From positions 17,627,501 to 17,691,500 of the forward strand of contig NC_086259.1 in the NCBI RefSeq assembly GCF_021018805.1: a stretch of DNA of 64,000 nt, read 5' to 3'. Positions 12,961-24,110 of this stretch are shown here, in pieces. This stretch comes from Prinia subflava. Lineage: Eukaryota; Chordata; Aves; Passeriformes; Cisticolidae. Each line of letters begins with the position of its first letter. Position 1 is the first letter of the stretch. Both the position numbers and the translations under genes were made by a program. The notes below the pieces were generated by a model, which saw only the letters and a program-made list of their open reading frames with translations, ran no database searches and had not been told where the DNA came from.

Positions 12961-15680
12961 AGGAGCTCTGTCCCTCCAGGGATGGCAGTGTGTGTCCCTT
13001 ACATCCCCAGGAGGGGACAGTCAGTGACACCTGAATGTTTGCACACAGCAGGGTCTGTCACTCTTTAGAGCTCAGTGGAGCTGTCTTTTCTCTAATCCAG
13101 GCCATTCCTGGGGGCAGACCCTCACCCAGCCACTGCCTGCTCCTGCCAGAGGGTTTGGGAGAGAGGAGCTCTCTTTGTATTCCTGCCACCTCTGAGTGTG
13201 GAATAATATGGGTGATTAGGTGGTCTGAAATCAGCACGAGGAGTTACACAGTAATTGATGCTTTCACGCTGGAGTGAAAGATTTCTGCAGCACTGTTTAA
13301 TTATGAGGAACAACTGAGTTTTTTGCCTGAAAAAAAAAAAAAGGAAATTACATATATTTGTCCAAGAGGAAAGCTGAAACATAGCTCGTGCTTTAAAAAG
13401 AAAAGGGGGATTTCAGTATATTTGACAGCAAGTATTTTCCTTGGAACATTGTGATCTTTATTCTCCGAAGCTATTAAAAATTATTATAGTACTTTATACT
13501 TCTAGCACAGCTGCCATGGAAAATGATCTTTTTCCCAAACCATGAGCATCTAGTGAGGAGCTCTGCAGATCATCATCCCTCTGTTATGCAGGAAAATATC
13601 TTTGCCTGATAAATCCAGTGTACAGGCACCACTTCGGTGGTGACTTTTATAACAATTAAGGTTTTTATTTAGAATACTGAATATTTGCTCTTTCCTGGGC
13701 TTACTTTTAGTAGCAGCCTAATCAAAAATAGTGATTTAAGGGGAAATATCTCAGACTAAACCCAAGCTTCAGCCACTGTTCTGTCCTGGAGGTTGGTGAT
13801 CTCTGCCTTAGGAGAAATTCTTATGAATATCATCATCCATGCAAGGAAATTTCCTTAAGTGGGAGTTATTGTGACAGATTATTAAATATATTTATTTAGA
13901 CTGTAGAAAATATGCCCATAAAATTCCTGTATTTTCATGTAAAAAATGTAACAAACTCATCCATGTACACAAGCCCTATGGTTAGCATTATGAAGAATTA
14001 AATGTGCAAATTTATGTGTAATTTAAAATAAATGTGTAACTTATGAGGAAGTCTTGATCCTATACACCTTTTATATTAAATAGTCATAGATTTCATCATG
14101 ATGGAAAACAAATAGCTCTGGCCAGGAAACCAATTTGGTTCAAACCCTTTGGAGCCACTTCTTTCCTTTTTTAATGGCTGCAGCTGGAGGAGAAAATTTA
14201 GTTTTCCTTTTCCTTCCAGATATACCCATGGACTCCACGTCCCCCACGGGTAGTAAATAGATATTGATTTTTTTTCATAACAGAAGTACATTATTACAGT
14301 GATTAAACTGTAGACCTTCCTTTATGATATGAAAAAATTGGAAATTGGTGAGCTAAAGAGGATTTATGTTACAAAATACTTTGGGTTTTCCTATTCATCA
14401 AACTGTAATTCAAGCTCCAAATGCAAAGCCTCTGTGTATATCGCCCTTTTTAAGCAGCAGCAACTGGCATTTAAAATAAATGCTGATATTATAATTATCA
14501 AAGCATTATGTCTGTTAGAGCTGCTAATAGTCACTTTGCTTCACTTTTCTTAAATTTTACATTTGTCAAAATCCTGACAAGCATACTCTGGGATAATGTT
14601 AGATTCAATGTTGATATTGTTACTCAACAAGAACATTGATTATGTCTTAATAAGACATATTCAGTCTGCATTATATGCAATTATCATCTTAAATGAACAC
14701 AAGCATTTATTTAGCACCAACTGAAATTATTTCAATCCGAAGAATTTTTCTTTCTGGTTAGCATTATATTATAAAGTCATTAGTGCCAAATACGATATGG
14801 CAGCACACTCCTGATGCAGTATTATGCATGAATACATCGTTTATAAACAGAATTATAAGTAGAAGAGTCGAGGCAGTGTTGCATCATCACAGAAATACAA
14901 ATACCCGTGGAATAGTCAGAAAACACTCTATTGATAATCAGTATTGAAAAGATCCTTAAATCCCTTGTAAGGATTTTGAATGTTCTGTGCTTTGTTTTCT
15001 TCTCTAACACAGTTTGTTTTGATTTCAGCAACTTTCTGGGAATTTGGGGATTTATATTCCCCCCAATTGTTTGGTTTGTTGTTGTTGTTGTTTTTTGGAT
15101 GAGTTCTGAAGCACTAAAGGAGGTCTTGGTGCTGTGGTATCGAACATGCCCTGCCAAAATGTGCAACCCATGGATGTCTTGCAGGGGGGCACTGGGGGAA
15201 TATTGGATTGGGGCTTCCTGGGGAAAGTGACTGCAGTCCTGCTGCTGCCAGACCCCTGGGTGCCCTAAACTTTCCCCTTTTCACCCAAACAGTCCCACTG
15301 GTTCCCACCTCACACTTTGAGTTCTGCCGCTCTGATGGTGCTGCCAAGTCCAGCTGGGTTTGGATGCCCGGCAGCCCAGACAAGGCTCAGAGTGCTCCTG
15401 CTATGAAACACTGACAGCCAGGGCTTGCTTCTCTTCTCTCACTGATAACTTTTATTGTATCTGTAACACTGAAAGATCAAAACTCAGCAGAAACCCATCC
15501 TCATCTGGTTCCACACAGCGCCACCCAAAAGTTGGTTCACCCCACCTGCCAGTGCCTGCACTGTTGATTTCCCAGTGTTGAGATTTGTTGCTGCTGGCCT
15601 TGGCGGGAAGCTGGACTCTGGAAAAGTGCCTTTGCTGCCTCTCCCTGCTCTGTGGGGCTGAGCCAGCTCTGTCAGGGCAG
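12961..15680. other. AT-rich intronic stretch
   Basis: No gene or recognised transposon. The part around 14300-14800 is strongly AT-rich with many TAAT and ATTA words and is free of simple repeats. Confidence 0.55.
14560..14800. promoter_or_regulatory. Weak candidate conserved non-coding element
   Basis: AT-rich sequence of high complexity with several homeodomain-type cores and no repeat homology that I recognise. It resembles developmental-gene intronic elements in style only. No alignment was available. Confidence 0.15.
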
Positions 15681-16010
15681 CAGGAGAATCAGGGGTGACC
15701 TTATCACTCTCTATAACCTCCTGAAAGTGCCCGTGATCAGGTGGGGTCGGTCTCCTTCTCCAGACAGCACTGACAGAACGAGAGGACACAGCCTCAAACT
15801 TCACCAAGGGAAATACAGGTTGGATATTGGGGAAAAGCTTTTCACTGAAAGAATAATAAAGTACTGGAATGGTCTGCCCAGGGAGGTGATGGAGTCACCA
15901 TCCCTGGGTGTGTGTAAATACAGCCTGGATGTGGCACTGGTGCCATGGTTTGGTTGAGGTGTCAGGGCTGGGTTGGACTTGATGATCTTGGAGGTCTCTT
16001 CCAACCTGGT
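15681..16010 (+). mobile_element. CR1 LINE 3' fragment, sense to CDH13
   Basis: The sequence follows the avian CR1 3' end in order: a counterpart of the CR1 'ggggatctcatcgctctctac' region (ggggtgaccttatcactc...), the 'gattggatattaggaaaa' region, the 'ctgcccagggaggtg' and 'gagtcaccatccctgg' motifs, and finally gatgatcttggaggtc and ttccaacctg. It is 5' truncated, as most CR1 copies are, and carries no intact ORF2. Confidence 0.9.
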
Positions 16011-16130
16011 GATTCTGTGATCCTGTGTGATTCTGTGATTCTGTGATTCTGTGATTCTGTGATTCTGTGTGATTTTGTGATTCTGTGATTCTGTGATCCT
16101 GTGTGATTCTGTGATTCTGTGATTCTGTGA
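16011..16130 (+). repeat. Expanded CR1 tail microsatellite (TGTGATTC)n
   Basis: About fourteen imperfect 8-bp units of gattctgt type with occasional gatcctgt variants directly follow the CR1 3' end. CR1 elements normally end in only a few such units, so this tail has expanded. Confidence 0.9.
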
Positions 16131-18043
16131 CTCAGGGAAGCAGGATCTGATGGGAATGTTAGCTCTGGGCACGGCAGGGAGGGGTCCTTTGAAGGGAAAC
16201 AGTTCTCAGCTCACCTCCTTGGCAAACCACACAAGCTGGCAGCGTCACCCCTGCCGTGGCTGAGCAGCTAAAGGGAAAATTTATGGGGGAAGGAATGGTT
16301 CTCCTGCTGTAATTATACAAACCCTCTCAACAGTGTCACACTCCACAAAGTCACAGTTGATAAATAATAGGCCACACCAGCAGTGACTCGATGTTCATTT
16401 ATTAAAATAATCCATTATCCTTTGGAGCTGCAGATCCCACTTGTTGAGAGCTGGGGCTTATTTCTGTTGCTAATATCTCACTATCCAAGTGCTATTGATT
16501 GGATTGCTTCTGCAAGGCTGTGCTTGGCTCACTTAGGAGCAGGCCTGGGTTTAGTGGCTTGGTGGGGCGTGTGTGAGTCTCTGTGGGGTCCCAAAAAGAT
16601 ACAAATTTTGGGACCACATCCAAAATTTTGAGCGCTGCGTTTGTTGCTCACTTGCAGCTGGGCAGGCACGGGGATGGGGATGGAAGGATGTTCTCCTCCA
16701 CTGCCACCTTCCAGCAGCACTTACTCCTCACCAGGTGTGAGGAAAAGGAGGCAGAGACCACCCTGGGGTCAAAGGTCTGAGAAGGAAATGCTGAACAGGT
16801 GCCAGGAGATCTTCCAGACCTTCCCTGTGGAACGGGGCTGCTGGGAGAACAGCATCCCTGCCCTATCTGCAGAAATCTGTTTTTTGGTAAATCACAGTGC
16901 TCCAAACAATCCCTGCTGCTGCCTGACTCAGCTGGGCTGGAAGCAGGAGAATTCTGAAAGGTTCTTTACAAGGAGTGCAAAGAGAGCCTCTGATGGGAAC
17001 AGCCTCTGCTCAGGGTTTGCGTCTGCGAGCAGCTGCTTCCTCTAACAAAGCAAATATTTGGTGTCAGAACGAGGTGTAGGAAGTGCTGCATAGCAGGGAA
17101 GTGTGAAGTATTCATAATTATATGAAATACTACTCAAAATTCAATGTTTTTCACATTTTGCGCGAGCTTAAACATTGGGCTCCTGTCACAGACATTGCTG
17201 CTGCAGTAGATACAATTTCCAGCATAAATGGGCTTGCTTTCAATAGAAAATGGGACAGTTTTCAAAGGAAAAAAGGCCAATTTGTGAGTAAAAATGGGCT
17301 GCTTTCTGAGCAAAGAGGCTTATAAACATGAAGTGATAAATGGCTTTGCAAGTTTTCCATACAATAATAACGACTTTCTAATCAAAATAATGAAAAAGTT
17401 GCAGCTAGGGGAGGGGAGAGAAGCCTCATTCAGGCTTTAATGCACTTTAGAAAACAAATATATGAAAACTGTAAATTTAGTTCCCCTCCATGGCATGAGT
17501 TTGTGTTGCAGACATGTCAATAATACTTCATATATATTTTTATGATGTTATAAATCAAATTCCTGTTCTTGGTTTGCCGCCTTCTGAGATGAATTTCATG
17601 GAATAACGTTGTAAGGCTTCAGGAAATACATTTCTTAGCATCCCCTGTGTGGCACTGGCATCTGATTTCCTAGCAGTCCATATGTTTTTAGAACAAAATT
17701 TATCTTCTGGCTTGACTTGTTGACTTCACATGCAAATATATTGTTTCATAATAGCTGATTTGATGAGCAGCTGAGGTTGTTGCTTCTCTGTTGGCCTAAC
17801 AATGCTCCAAAATCCATGTACTGAGGAGCTGGGATCTCCTCCTCACCTGTTCTCCAAAAAAAAGAGATGGTGGGATGTGGGCCTGATATTTCTGGGTCTG
17901 AGAGATTTTAGCCTGCTAGCTGCTGCTAAATTTTTCCCAAGGGAAAATTTCTCAAGAAAGCTTCTTCTCAAAACAATATTGGCAAATAATTATCCTTTCT
18001 CAAAACAATCTTTCTCCAGGTGGTGTTTTGTCTTTCTAGTTCT

Positions 18044-18079
<36 letters not shown>

Positions 18080-18490
18080 AAAAAAATTATATATATATAT
18101 AAAATATAAATTAGCTGTTTCTCTAGTTTGACAAATGGGATTAGAGAGGTGTCATTCCTGTTAGTGAATCACATTAAGTCTGTATTGGTACACCTTATAA
18201 AAAGTAGTAAGAATTGGACAATAAAGTTTATTCTATGCTCTGTGCCTTCTGAAATATTTGGAGTCTCTCATCTTTTTTTTTTTTTCTGATGGGACAGAAT
18301 TCCAGAGGCTGGCTCGTTCCCATTCCAGAGCTGACCACAAAGGGTTATTTTCCAGATTAAGACTGTGTTTTGTGAGAGGAAATGGAGCTGGATTGTGCCA
18401 TGGGCCTGTGCTGGCTGGTTCTGCAGTGGGTGGGCAGCCAGATCAGTACCCCTGATGTGGCAATCAGATATCAGCAATATTTATGTTAAT
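16131..18490. other. Intronic stretch, mostly unique
   Basis: Nothing gene-like. A long A tract and AT simple sequence lie at 18045-18110. Confidence 0.6.
18045..18110 (+). repeat. A33 homopolymer followed by AT simple sequence
   Basis: Thirty-three adenines (18045-18077), one G, eight more A, then tatata and aaaatataaa. Confidence 0.95.
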
Positions 18491-18700
18491 TTTTTCCCCT
18501 GTAAATTGAATTGGGCTGAAGGGTGCTGGAAAGTTCAGCTAAACCCCAACACCGAGGCCAGGGAATTCCTTGCCCTGCTCACACTGTTCTCTTCCATCCC
18601 CTATATTTGCTGTGAGTCTGATTTTTTTTGGTGTCTGGAGAGAATGAGAGAGTTTTAAAAGTTTTACCTAATAACAGCCAGGTTGGATTTTGCTATAAAA
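18491..18700 (+). repeat. Exon-bracketing direct repeat, copy 1
   Basis: About 205-210 bp shared with 19882-20094 in the same orientation at roughly 92% by eye, from tttttcccctgtaaattg to ttttgctataaaa. The flanks outside these points are unrelated, so the borders are sharp. It may be two insertions of one unnamed interspersed repeat (T-rich at the left, so possibly a minus-strand A-tailed element) or a local duplication. Confidence 0.9.
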
Positions 18701-19272
18701 TCCATTAATATCACTCTACACATTTGCTTTGGGCAATAACTGGAAGTCTCTGCCCGTTTTGGAAACTGCTTTTTTGTTTCTTGCAGTGGAGCAAACTTAG
18801 ATTACCAGTCTAAATGCTAATACCCAGAATGAATGGGATTTAATAAAGTGAATTTATATGTAGATTGTGACATTAGTATTTAATTATGTTCCCATCATAA
18901 CACTGATGAGGCAAGCTGCTAAATATTGGTGCACTGAAGGTAGAGCTTACTCTTAAAGAGCAAGTATATTTTAATTTCTTACCTCTTTCCTAATCTTCCT
19001 AAATAACAGGATAAATTATGTACTGTTTACCAATATTCACCTTCATGCTGGATTGCAAATGAGGTTTCCAGGATAGCAGCTGATTTTACAGAAAGCTGTG
19101 CTTGTGTTTCAGTAAAACTGTCAGAACAGATCTGTTTCTCTGCTATGTTTTATTAGGCCAAATAAAGTTTGGAGTTTTTAAAATTTATTATTTTAATGTT
19201 AATTAAAAATAGCGTGTTGTCTTGGTGATTTTTTTTTCTTTAATGTTTCCTGTTGTGTTGTTTTATTTTCAG

Positions 19273-19413
19273 ACGATGGAAAGCCCAAAGTATGAGCTGG
19301 TTATAGAGGCCAAGGACATGGGTGGGATGGACGTGGGGCTGACGGGCACAGCCACGGCCACCATCCTCATCGACGACAAAAACGACCACGCGCCAGAATT
19401 CACCAAGAAGGAG
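19273..19413 (+). CDS. CDH13: CDH13 (T-cadherin) internal exon, end of EC2
   Basis: T-cadherin is a GPI-anchored, calcium-dependent adhesion protein of the cell surface that lacks the cytoplasmic tail of classical cadherins. This 141-bp exon gives 47 residues, phase 0 at both ends. Visible motifs are the E-A-K-D calcium motif (residues 12-15) and the inter-repeat linker D-K-N-D-H-A-P-E-F (35-43), which closes EC2 and leads into EC3. The acceptor is a long T-rich tract ending in AG at 19271-19272; the donor is GAG|gtaagg. The frame joins directly to the next exon (...TKKE|FQATV...), which is the CDH13 order I recall. The ATG at 19276 is an internal codon, not a start. The exon lies between two direct repeats (18491-18700 and 19882-20094). 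About 79% of codons end in G or C. CDH13 identity rests on recall of the family sequence, supported by all three exons. Confidence 0.93.
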
Positions 19414-19881
19414 GTAAGGGCTGCCCGTCTGCTCCCCACAAAACGGGGCAAAAAATCGTAATCAGCTCATTTCTAAATATAGAGACGTTCTTTAAGGAAA
19501 GAAGACACGCACAGAATGTTTTCAGCTCGCTGTGGCAGACTTTCCTGGAGCTGCTCTTTTCTTTTTTTCACGTTGATAAACGTGCGTGCATCAGTTCCAA
19601 ACCACAGTGCAACCACAAGGTAAAAAAATATATATTTAGAGGTTGGTTAGCAGGGTGCAAACCTGCAAAATTAATTTGCTGGTGGTAACTTTCTCTTTTT
19701 GCTCCTGTGGGGGGAAACAGCAAAACCAGCTTGAGGTTTTGGATGGTCAAGGTGAAAACATTTTACTCCTGTCCACAGCACTTCCCCTGTGAGCCAGCCA
19801 GAGTTTGGGGTTCTGCAATTAAAACTCCAGTCCTAAAAGCTTCAGATTTAACTTACAGGTGGGATTTGCAAGGAAAGGTGG

Positions 19882-20094
19882 TTTTTTTTTTTTTCCCTGT
19901 AAATTGAATTCAGCTGAAGGGTGCTGGAAGGTTCAGCTAAACCCCAAAACTGAGGCCAGGGGATTCCCTGCCCTGCTCATACTGTCCTCTTCCATCCCCT
20001 GTATTTTCTGTGACTCTGATATTTTGGTGTCTGGAGAGAATGAGAATTTTAAAAGTTTTACCTAATAACAGCCAGCTTGGATTTTGCTATAAAA
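19882..20094 (+). repeat. Exon-bracketing direct repeat, copy 2
   Basis: Same element as 18491-18700, preceded here by a longer T run (19882-19894). It begins 469 bp after the CDH13 exon ends. Copy 1 ends 572 bp before that exon. Confidence 0.9.
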
Positions 20095-21370
20095 GTTTCC
20101 TGGGGCTCTGCAAATCTTTAAGGAAAAATCCCCAAAATATGAGAACTAACTCACAGGGATCCTGATTTTAAGATAATTGTGGAAGAAGAAAAGGAAAACC
20201 TGTTTCTGTAGAAGGTTTTTATTTAACCTGAGCTATATTTTTACCTTAAAAAAATTCTTTCCTGGCCTAAAATCAGCAATTTGGCAAGGGTTTATTGAAG
20301 TATTTATTGAAACTAATTGCTGTTATTTTACTTGAATAATTATTTCTTTTATAAACGCAAAGTAAATGCATACCAGGTTCAAACATGATAGAGAAGGGTT
20401 TTTAAAAAAATAAAAAATAAGAAAGTAGAAACAATGACAATTTTGCCAGGGAGTATCTATAACTACATCAGTAAAATACTGTAAATACATTAAAATACTT
20501 TGGCAGTAGCATTTCAGTCACTAAAAATTATCACTGAGAGCCTGATCCAAACCTTTCAAGTACATAGGTGACAATTAAATGACTGTGATTCAAACTATTA
20601 ATTCCCTCAGAATTACCTTTTAGATCAGGCTTTTAATGCTCTGAAAGCTGTTTCCTGACAACCAATACCTAAAATATCTTTGACATGCTGTATTTATTTC
20701 ACCCTCTGGAAAATAACAATGTACGAGGACAGCTTGGTGCATTTAGAAATAAGAATTTATTGGATTAATCAATATTGATGGTAATTCATGTCAGTCAGAG
20801 ATTTACCTACTTGAATTTCCAAAGTTGGAGAATTCTTTTCTGAAAGAAATAGTTCTAGATTGTGTTTTTTTGAAGAAGTCTTTCTAGAATTATATATATA
20901 TTTTTTTTCTTTGCATGTTTTTTCTCTTCCATAGCAGCATTTCTTTTTCTTTTTAATGGTTTGACGTGGGCTTGACCCTTTCACTATTTAGAGTTGCTGA
21001 TGACCTCAGAAATCTTCCCTCTGCCTTGCCAAGTGATATTCATATTCCATGAAGAAGGCAGGAAAAAAATCAGCCTTTAATACCTGGTGCCAGCCCCCTT
21101 TAGGAGCAGATTCTGTTCCAATAAGTGGTGTGAGAGGAGGGAGGTGTCTATCGGTTGATTTAATGCCACTTTATTTGATTTTCTGCCGAAAAGTGCTTAG
21201 TTATTGCATTTTAATACCAGCTGCATGCCACAGGCTGCAATGCTATTGATTCGAATTAGAGCTGAAAGAAAAAAACAATATTTCTCAAGGTAGCTTCTGA
21301 AGGAGAGAGCTCAGATTCAGTAAATCTGAAGCTTTGATTCCAGAGTGAAGCTTCTTTTATTTATTTCATT
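20095..21370. other. AT-rich intronic stretch, nothing recognised
   Basis: No coding signal or known repeat seen. Short T/A tracts only. Confidence 0.6.
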
Positions 21371-21540
21371 ACCTGGCCTTGGACACTTCCAGGGATGGGT
21401 CATCCATGGCTTCTCTGTTCCTCACCACCCTCACAGGGAGGAACTTCTTTCAAATATCCAATTTAAATCCACATTTCTTCAGCTAAAGGCCATTCCCACT
21501 TGTCCTATCCCTACGTGATCTTGTGAAAAGCCCCTCCCTG
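21371..21540 (-). mobile_element. CR1 LINE fragment, antisense
   Basis: The plus strand reads acctggccttggacacttcc, then cagggatggg, accctcacagggaggaac, atatccaatttaaatcc, ggccattcccacttgtccta, and tgtgaaaagcccctccc. This is the reverse complement of the CR1 3' region. Both ends are truncated, without the terminal tail. Confidence 0.85.
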
Positions 21541-23428
21541 GGCTTGGAGTGTGTGTCAGGTGCTTTGATGGCTCAATAAATGAGACATTGCTTCGTGGGA
21601 TCCAGCCCAGTTCATTATTTGCTTACTGCTCCATCACTCCACACAATTCCAAAATATCTGTCTTGTTCCATCTCACATCTGCACTTCCTGCCAATAATGG
21701 GCTCTGAGCAGTGTCAAAATCCACTCAGGTGTGCAAACAGCACCCTGTTCCCTCCAGGGGTTTTAATAATTTCATTTTTAATGCCAAATAGAGCAATATT
21801 TTAAGAGTTCCTCCAAAAATCCCAGGTGAGGTAGCAAGGTCTACCTTTTAAAAGGTCACAGGGGCTGGGATATTGTGCCAGATTTAAATTACAGAGACTG
21901 AAAATGGAGATACTGGTAAAGTTAGTGGCCTCTTTGTCAAATTTACAACCTTATTTCTATAATGGGAAAAATTTTTAAAATTAATTTTGTGAATTATTAT
22001 TTTGTGTCACAAAGGATTTTGGAGTTTCCTTTCCAACAGGGAAAGGCCTTAGGTTCATATTTTGTTCAGGCATTGCTTATGTGAAAATAGGGAATGAACA
22101 AAGCAAGGAGCAGGCGGAGATTGTTCTGGAAAATCTGATACTTGGCTTGCATCCTGCAAAAAAAAAGGGATTTTAGTCCAGAATTAATGTCGCTGTGGCT
22201 GTGGGGTGATGAAAAATTAACAATGTGGCATCTGCTGGAAGACACGAGCTGGCAAATTCTCCTCTTGTGTCTGCTCCTGGAGGCCTGGCTCTGCCCAGAT
22301 ACTGCCTAAGACCGAGGGGAAGAACAAAAATGAATTTTAGCACAGGAAAGATATGGACTTGACCCCTTTCTGTCTTTTCTTCCTTCTCCAGAAGAATAGT
22401 CCAATGAATCCTACTTATTCCATTCCTGCCTTCAGAGTGCGTGCTCAAAAATGAGATTCCTCTGGCTCTGTTTGCCTTTATCTTCTGCCCTGAATTTTTA
22501 AAGCTTCCATTGCCGCTCTTTAATGTGTCATTTCCCTTAATATCAGATATATTGTCTTTCCCTGGTAAATCCTGTCAGGCACTTGAGAGAGGAATGCAGT
22601 GGTGTGGCTGAAGGGGATGATTTTTCTGCAGTTCCCACATTTCTCCTCTGCCACAGATTTGGGACTGCAGCCCATCCCCAGCCAAACCTGGGAAAGTGGG
22701 ATTTGTCACACGGAACAAACAGAGACTTCATTTGGCCAGGGAACAACCATTCCTCACAAAATCCCTCTTTCTGCCACTTCCAGCCTCGTCTTCAATTCCA
22801 TCCATTTCTGGGACAAAGAAATGTAACACAGAAATGATTCTGTCACACCAGGGAGAACAAGATTAGGGGAAAATATTTCTCCTGGTATAATTTTTTTTTA
22901 ATATATATGTTCTTTGAAAAGAATTGTCCTGTAAAATAAAGATCTTGCCTCCTGTGAACAGAATAAAATTTGTGTAATTTGACAAAACACCACCACAGCG
23001 AGATCTGAGATACGCCAGTGCTGGGAGTCTTAAGTGAAAAATATGATTTGCCCACATTTTGAATACCAGCTGATAAATGGTTTATAAAAGAGAGATGAAT
23101 GACTAATGGGAGCTTTAATAAATGATTCATCAGCCCCTGTCGAGGCCTGTGAGTGGCTAGGTTGCCTGTCACTGTGATTTATGGTGGCTCCCAGCGCTGT
23201 CTCTTGGCCCAGCCGTGTTCCCCAGCCCTGGAGGACAATCTGCACCTCCTTCTGCTGGGCTCATGGGACACCAGGCTCGCACAGCACCGTCTGGAGAGAT
23301 TCCCTCTGCAGCTCACACTGATGAGAAACAGGCTCCAGGCTTTTGGGAGGCCCTGAATTGATCCTTGGTGGTGGCTAAACCGTGTTAAGGAGCAAATATG
23401 GAACCAAAAGCAATTTTAAAGTTCCTCC
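21541..23428. other. Intronic stretch, no gene seen
   Basis: Mixed AT-rich sequence. Short overlapping ORFs on both strands show no recognisable protein. Confidence 0.55.
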
Positions 23429-24110
23429 TGTGCTGGGATTTTAAGAGAGACAGGACCCCTGAGAGATGTTTAAAGCACAATTTATTGTCTCAGGCTCTAG
23501 GAGGGAGAACATCTTCATTGTGTAGGCCAGGAGTTCGTGGTCAGTGGTCCTCAGTGGTCCTCAGTGGTCCTCAGTGGTCAGTGGCCATCAGTGGTCTATG
23601 GTGGTCAGTGGTCACAAGACCACAGGTTACAAGGTCTTTTAAAGGTTAATTAGCCAATAAACTACTGCCACAAAGACTGTTTCTACTTTCACACCAATCC
23701 CTAATTAATTTGTCTTAAATATCTCTGCCACAGCGCAGACTCTCTTGACCAATAATCTAATGACACACAATCCTACAGAATTACACCTCAAAACTTCTTA
23801 TTACCTTTTTAACAGCTTCTACATCTCAAACTTTAAACTCTAAACCTTACCTAGCTTAACATATTTCTGCTTAAACTACAAACTCACATTCTTGCTTATG
23901 GTCTCTAATCTGGAAGCCTTTCCAAGGTCTCAGGTATTCATTTCTGTGTTTGGGGCTGCGTGCACGAGGTTTTGAGGATTTTCTGTGCCTGGAATTCCCA
24001 TGCTTCTGGATCATTTTTCCATGCTTCATTTACAAAAATGTCTCTCTGGGACATGACTCTTTTATTTTATGTGGTAGACAGACCTTGGTAACACAGGCCA
24101 GATCTGCCCA
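23429..24110 (-). mobile_element. LTR-like endogenous retroviral element, antisense to CDH13
   Basis: On the minus strand it reads like a passerine ERV LTR: an upstream A-rich portion with taagacaaattaattaggg, a central block near gtagtttattggctaatta, a short minisatellite of 10-bp units (about 23540-23625), then AATAAA (plus 23481-23486) followed by ttgtgctttaaacatctctc and ending about cccagcaca. The right border is approximate. No internal retroviral genes are recognised next to it. Confidence 0.6.
23540..23625 (+). repeat. 10-bp minisatellite inside the LTR
   Basis: Units of the type cctcagtggt, three in a row, then variants gtcagtggcc, atcagtggtc and tatggtggtc. Confidence 0.85.

Larger units (their letters stand above)
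1..19272 (+). other. CDH13: CDH13 intron (5' end outside window)
   Basis: This is intron sequence upstream of the first visible exon; its donor lies outside the window. It is mostly AT-rich and without convincing coding potential. I looked for the preceding EC2 exon and did not find it. Repeats and candidate elements inside it are listed separately. Confidence 0.8.

Noticed and set aside
19222..19461. ORF starting ATG with a hydrophobic N-terminus running through the first exon, possible alternative start
   Set aside because: The first 17 codons are the intronic polypyrimidine tract before the AG acceptor and the last 16 are intron after gtaagg.
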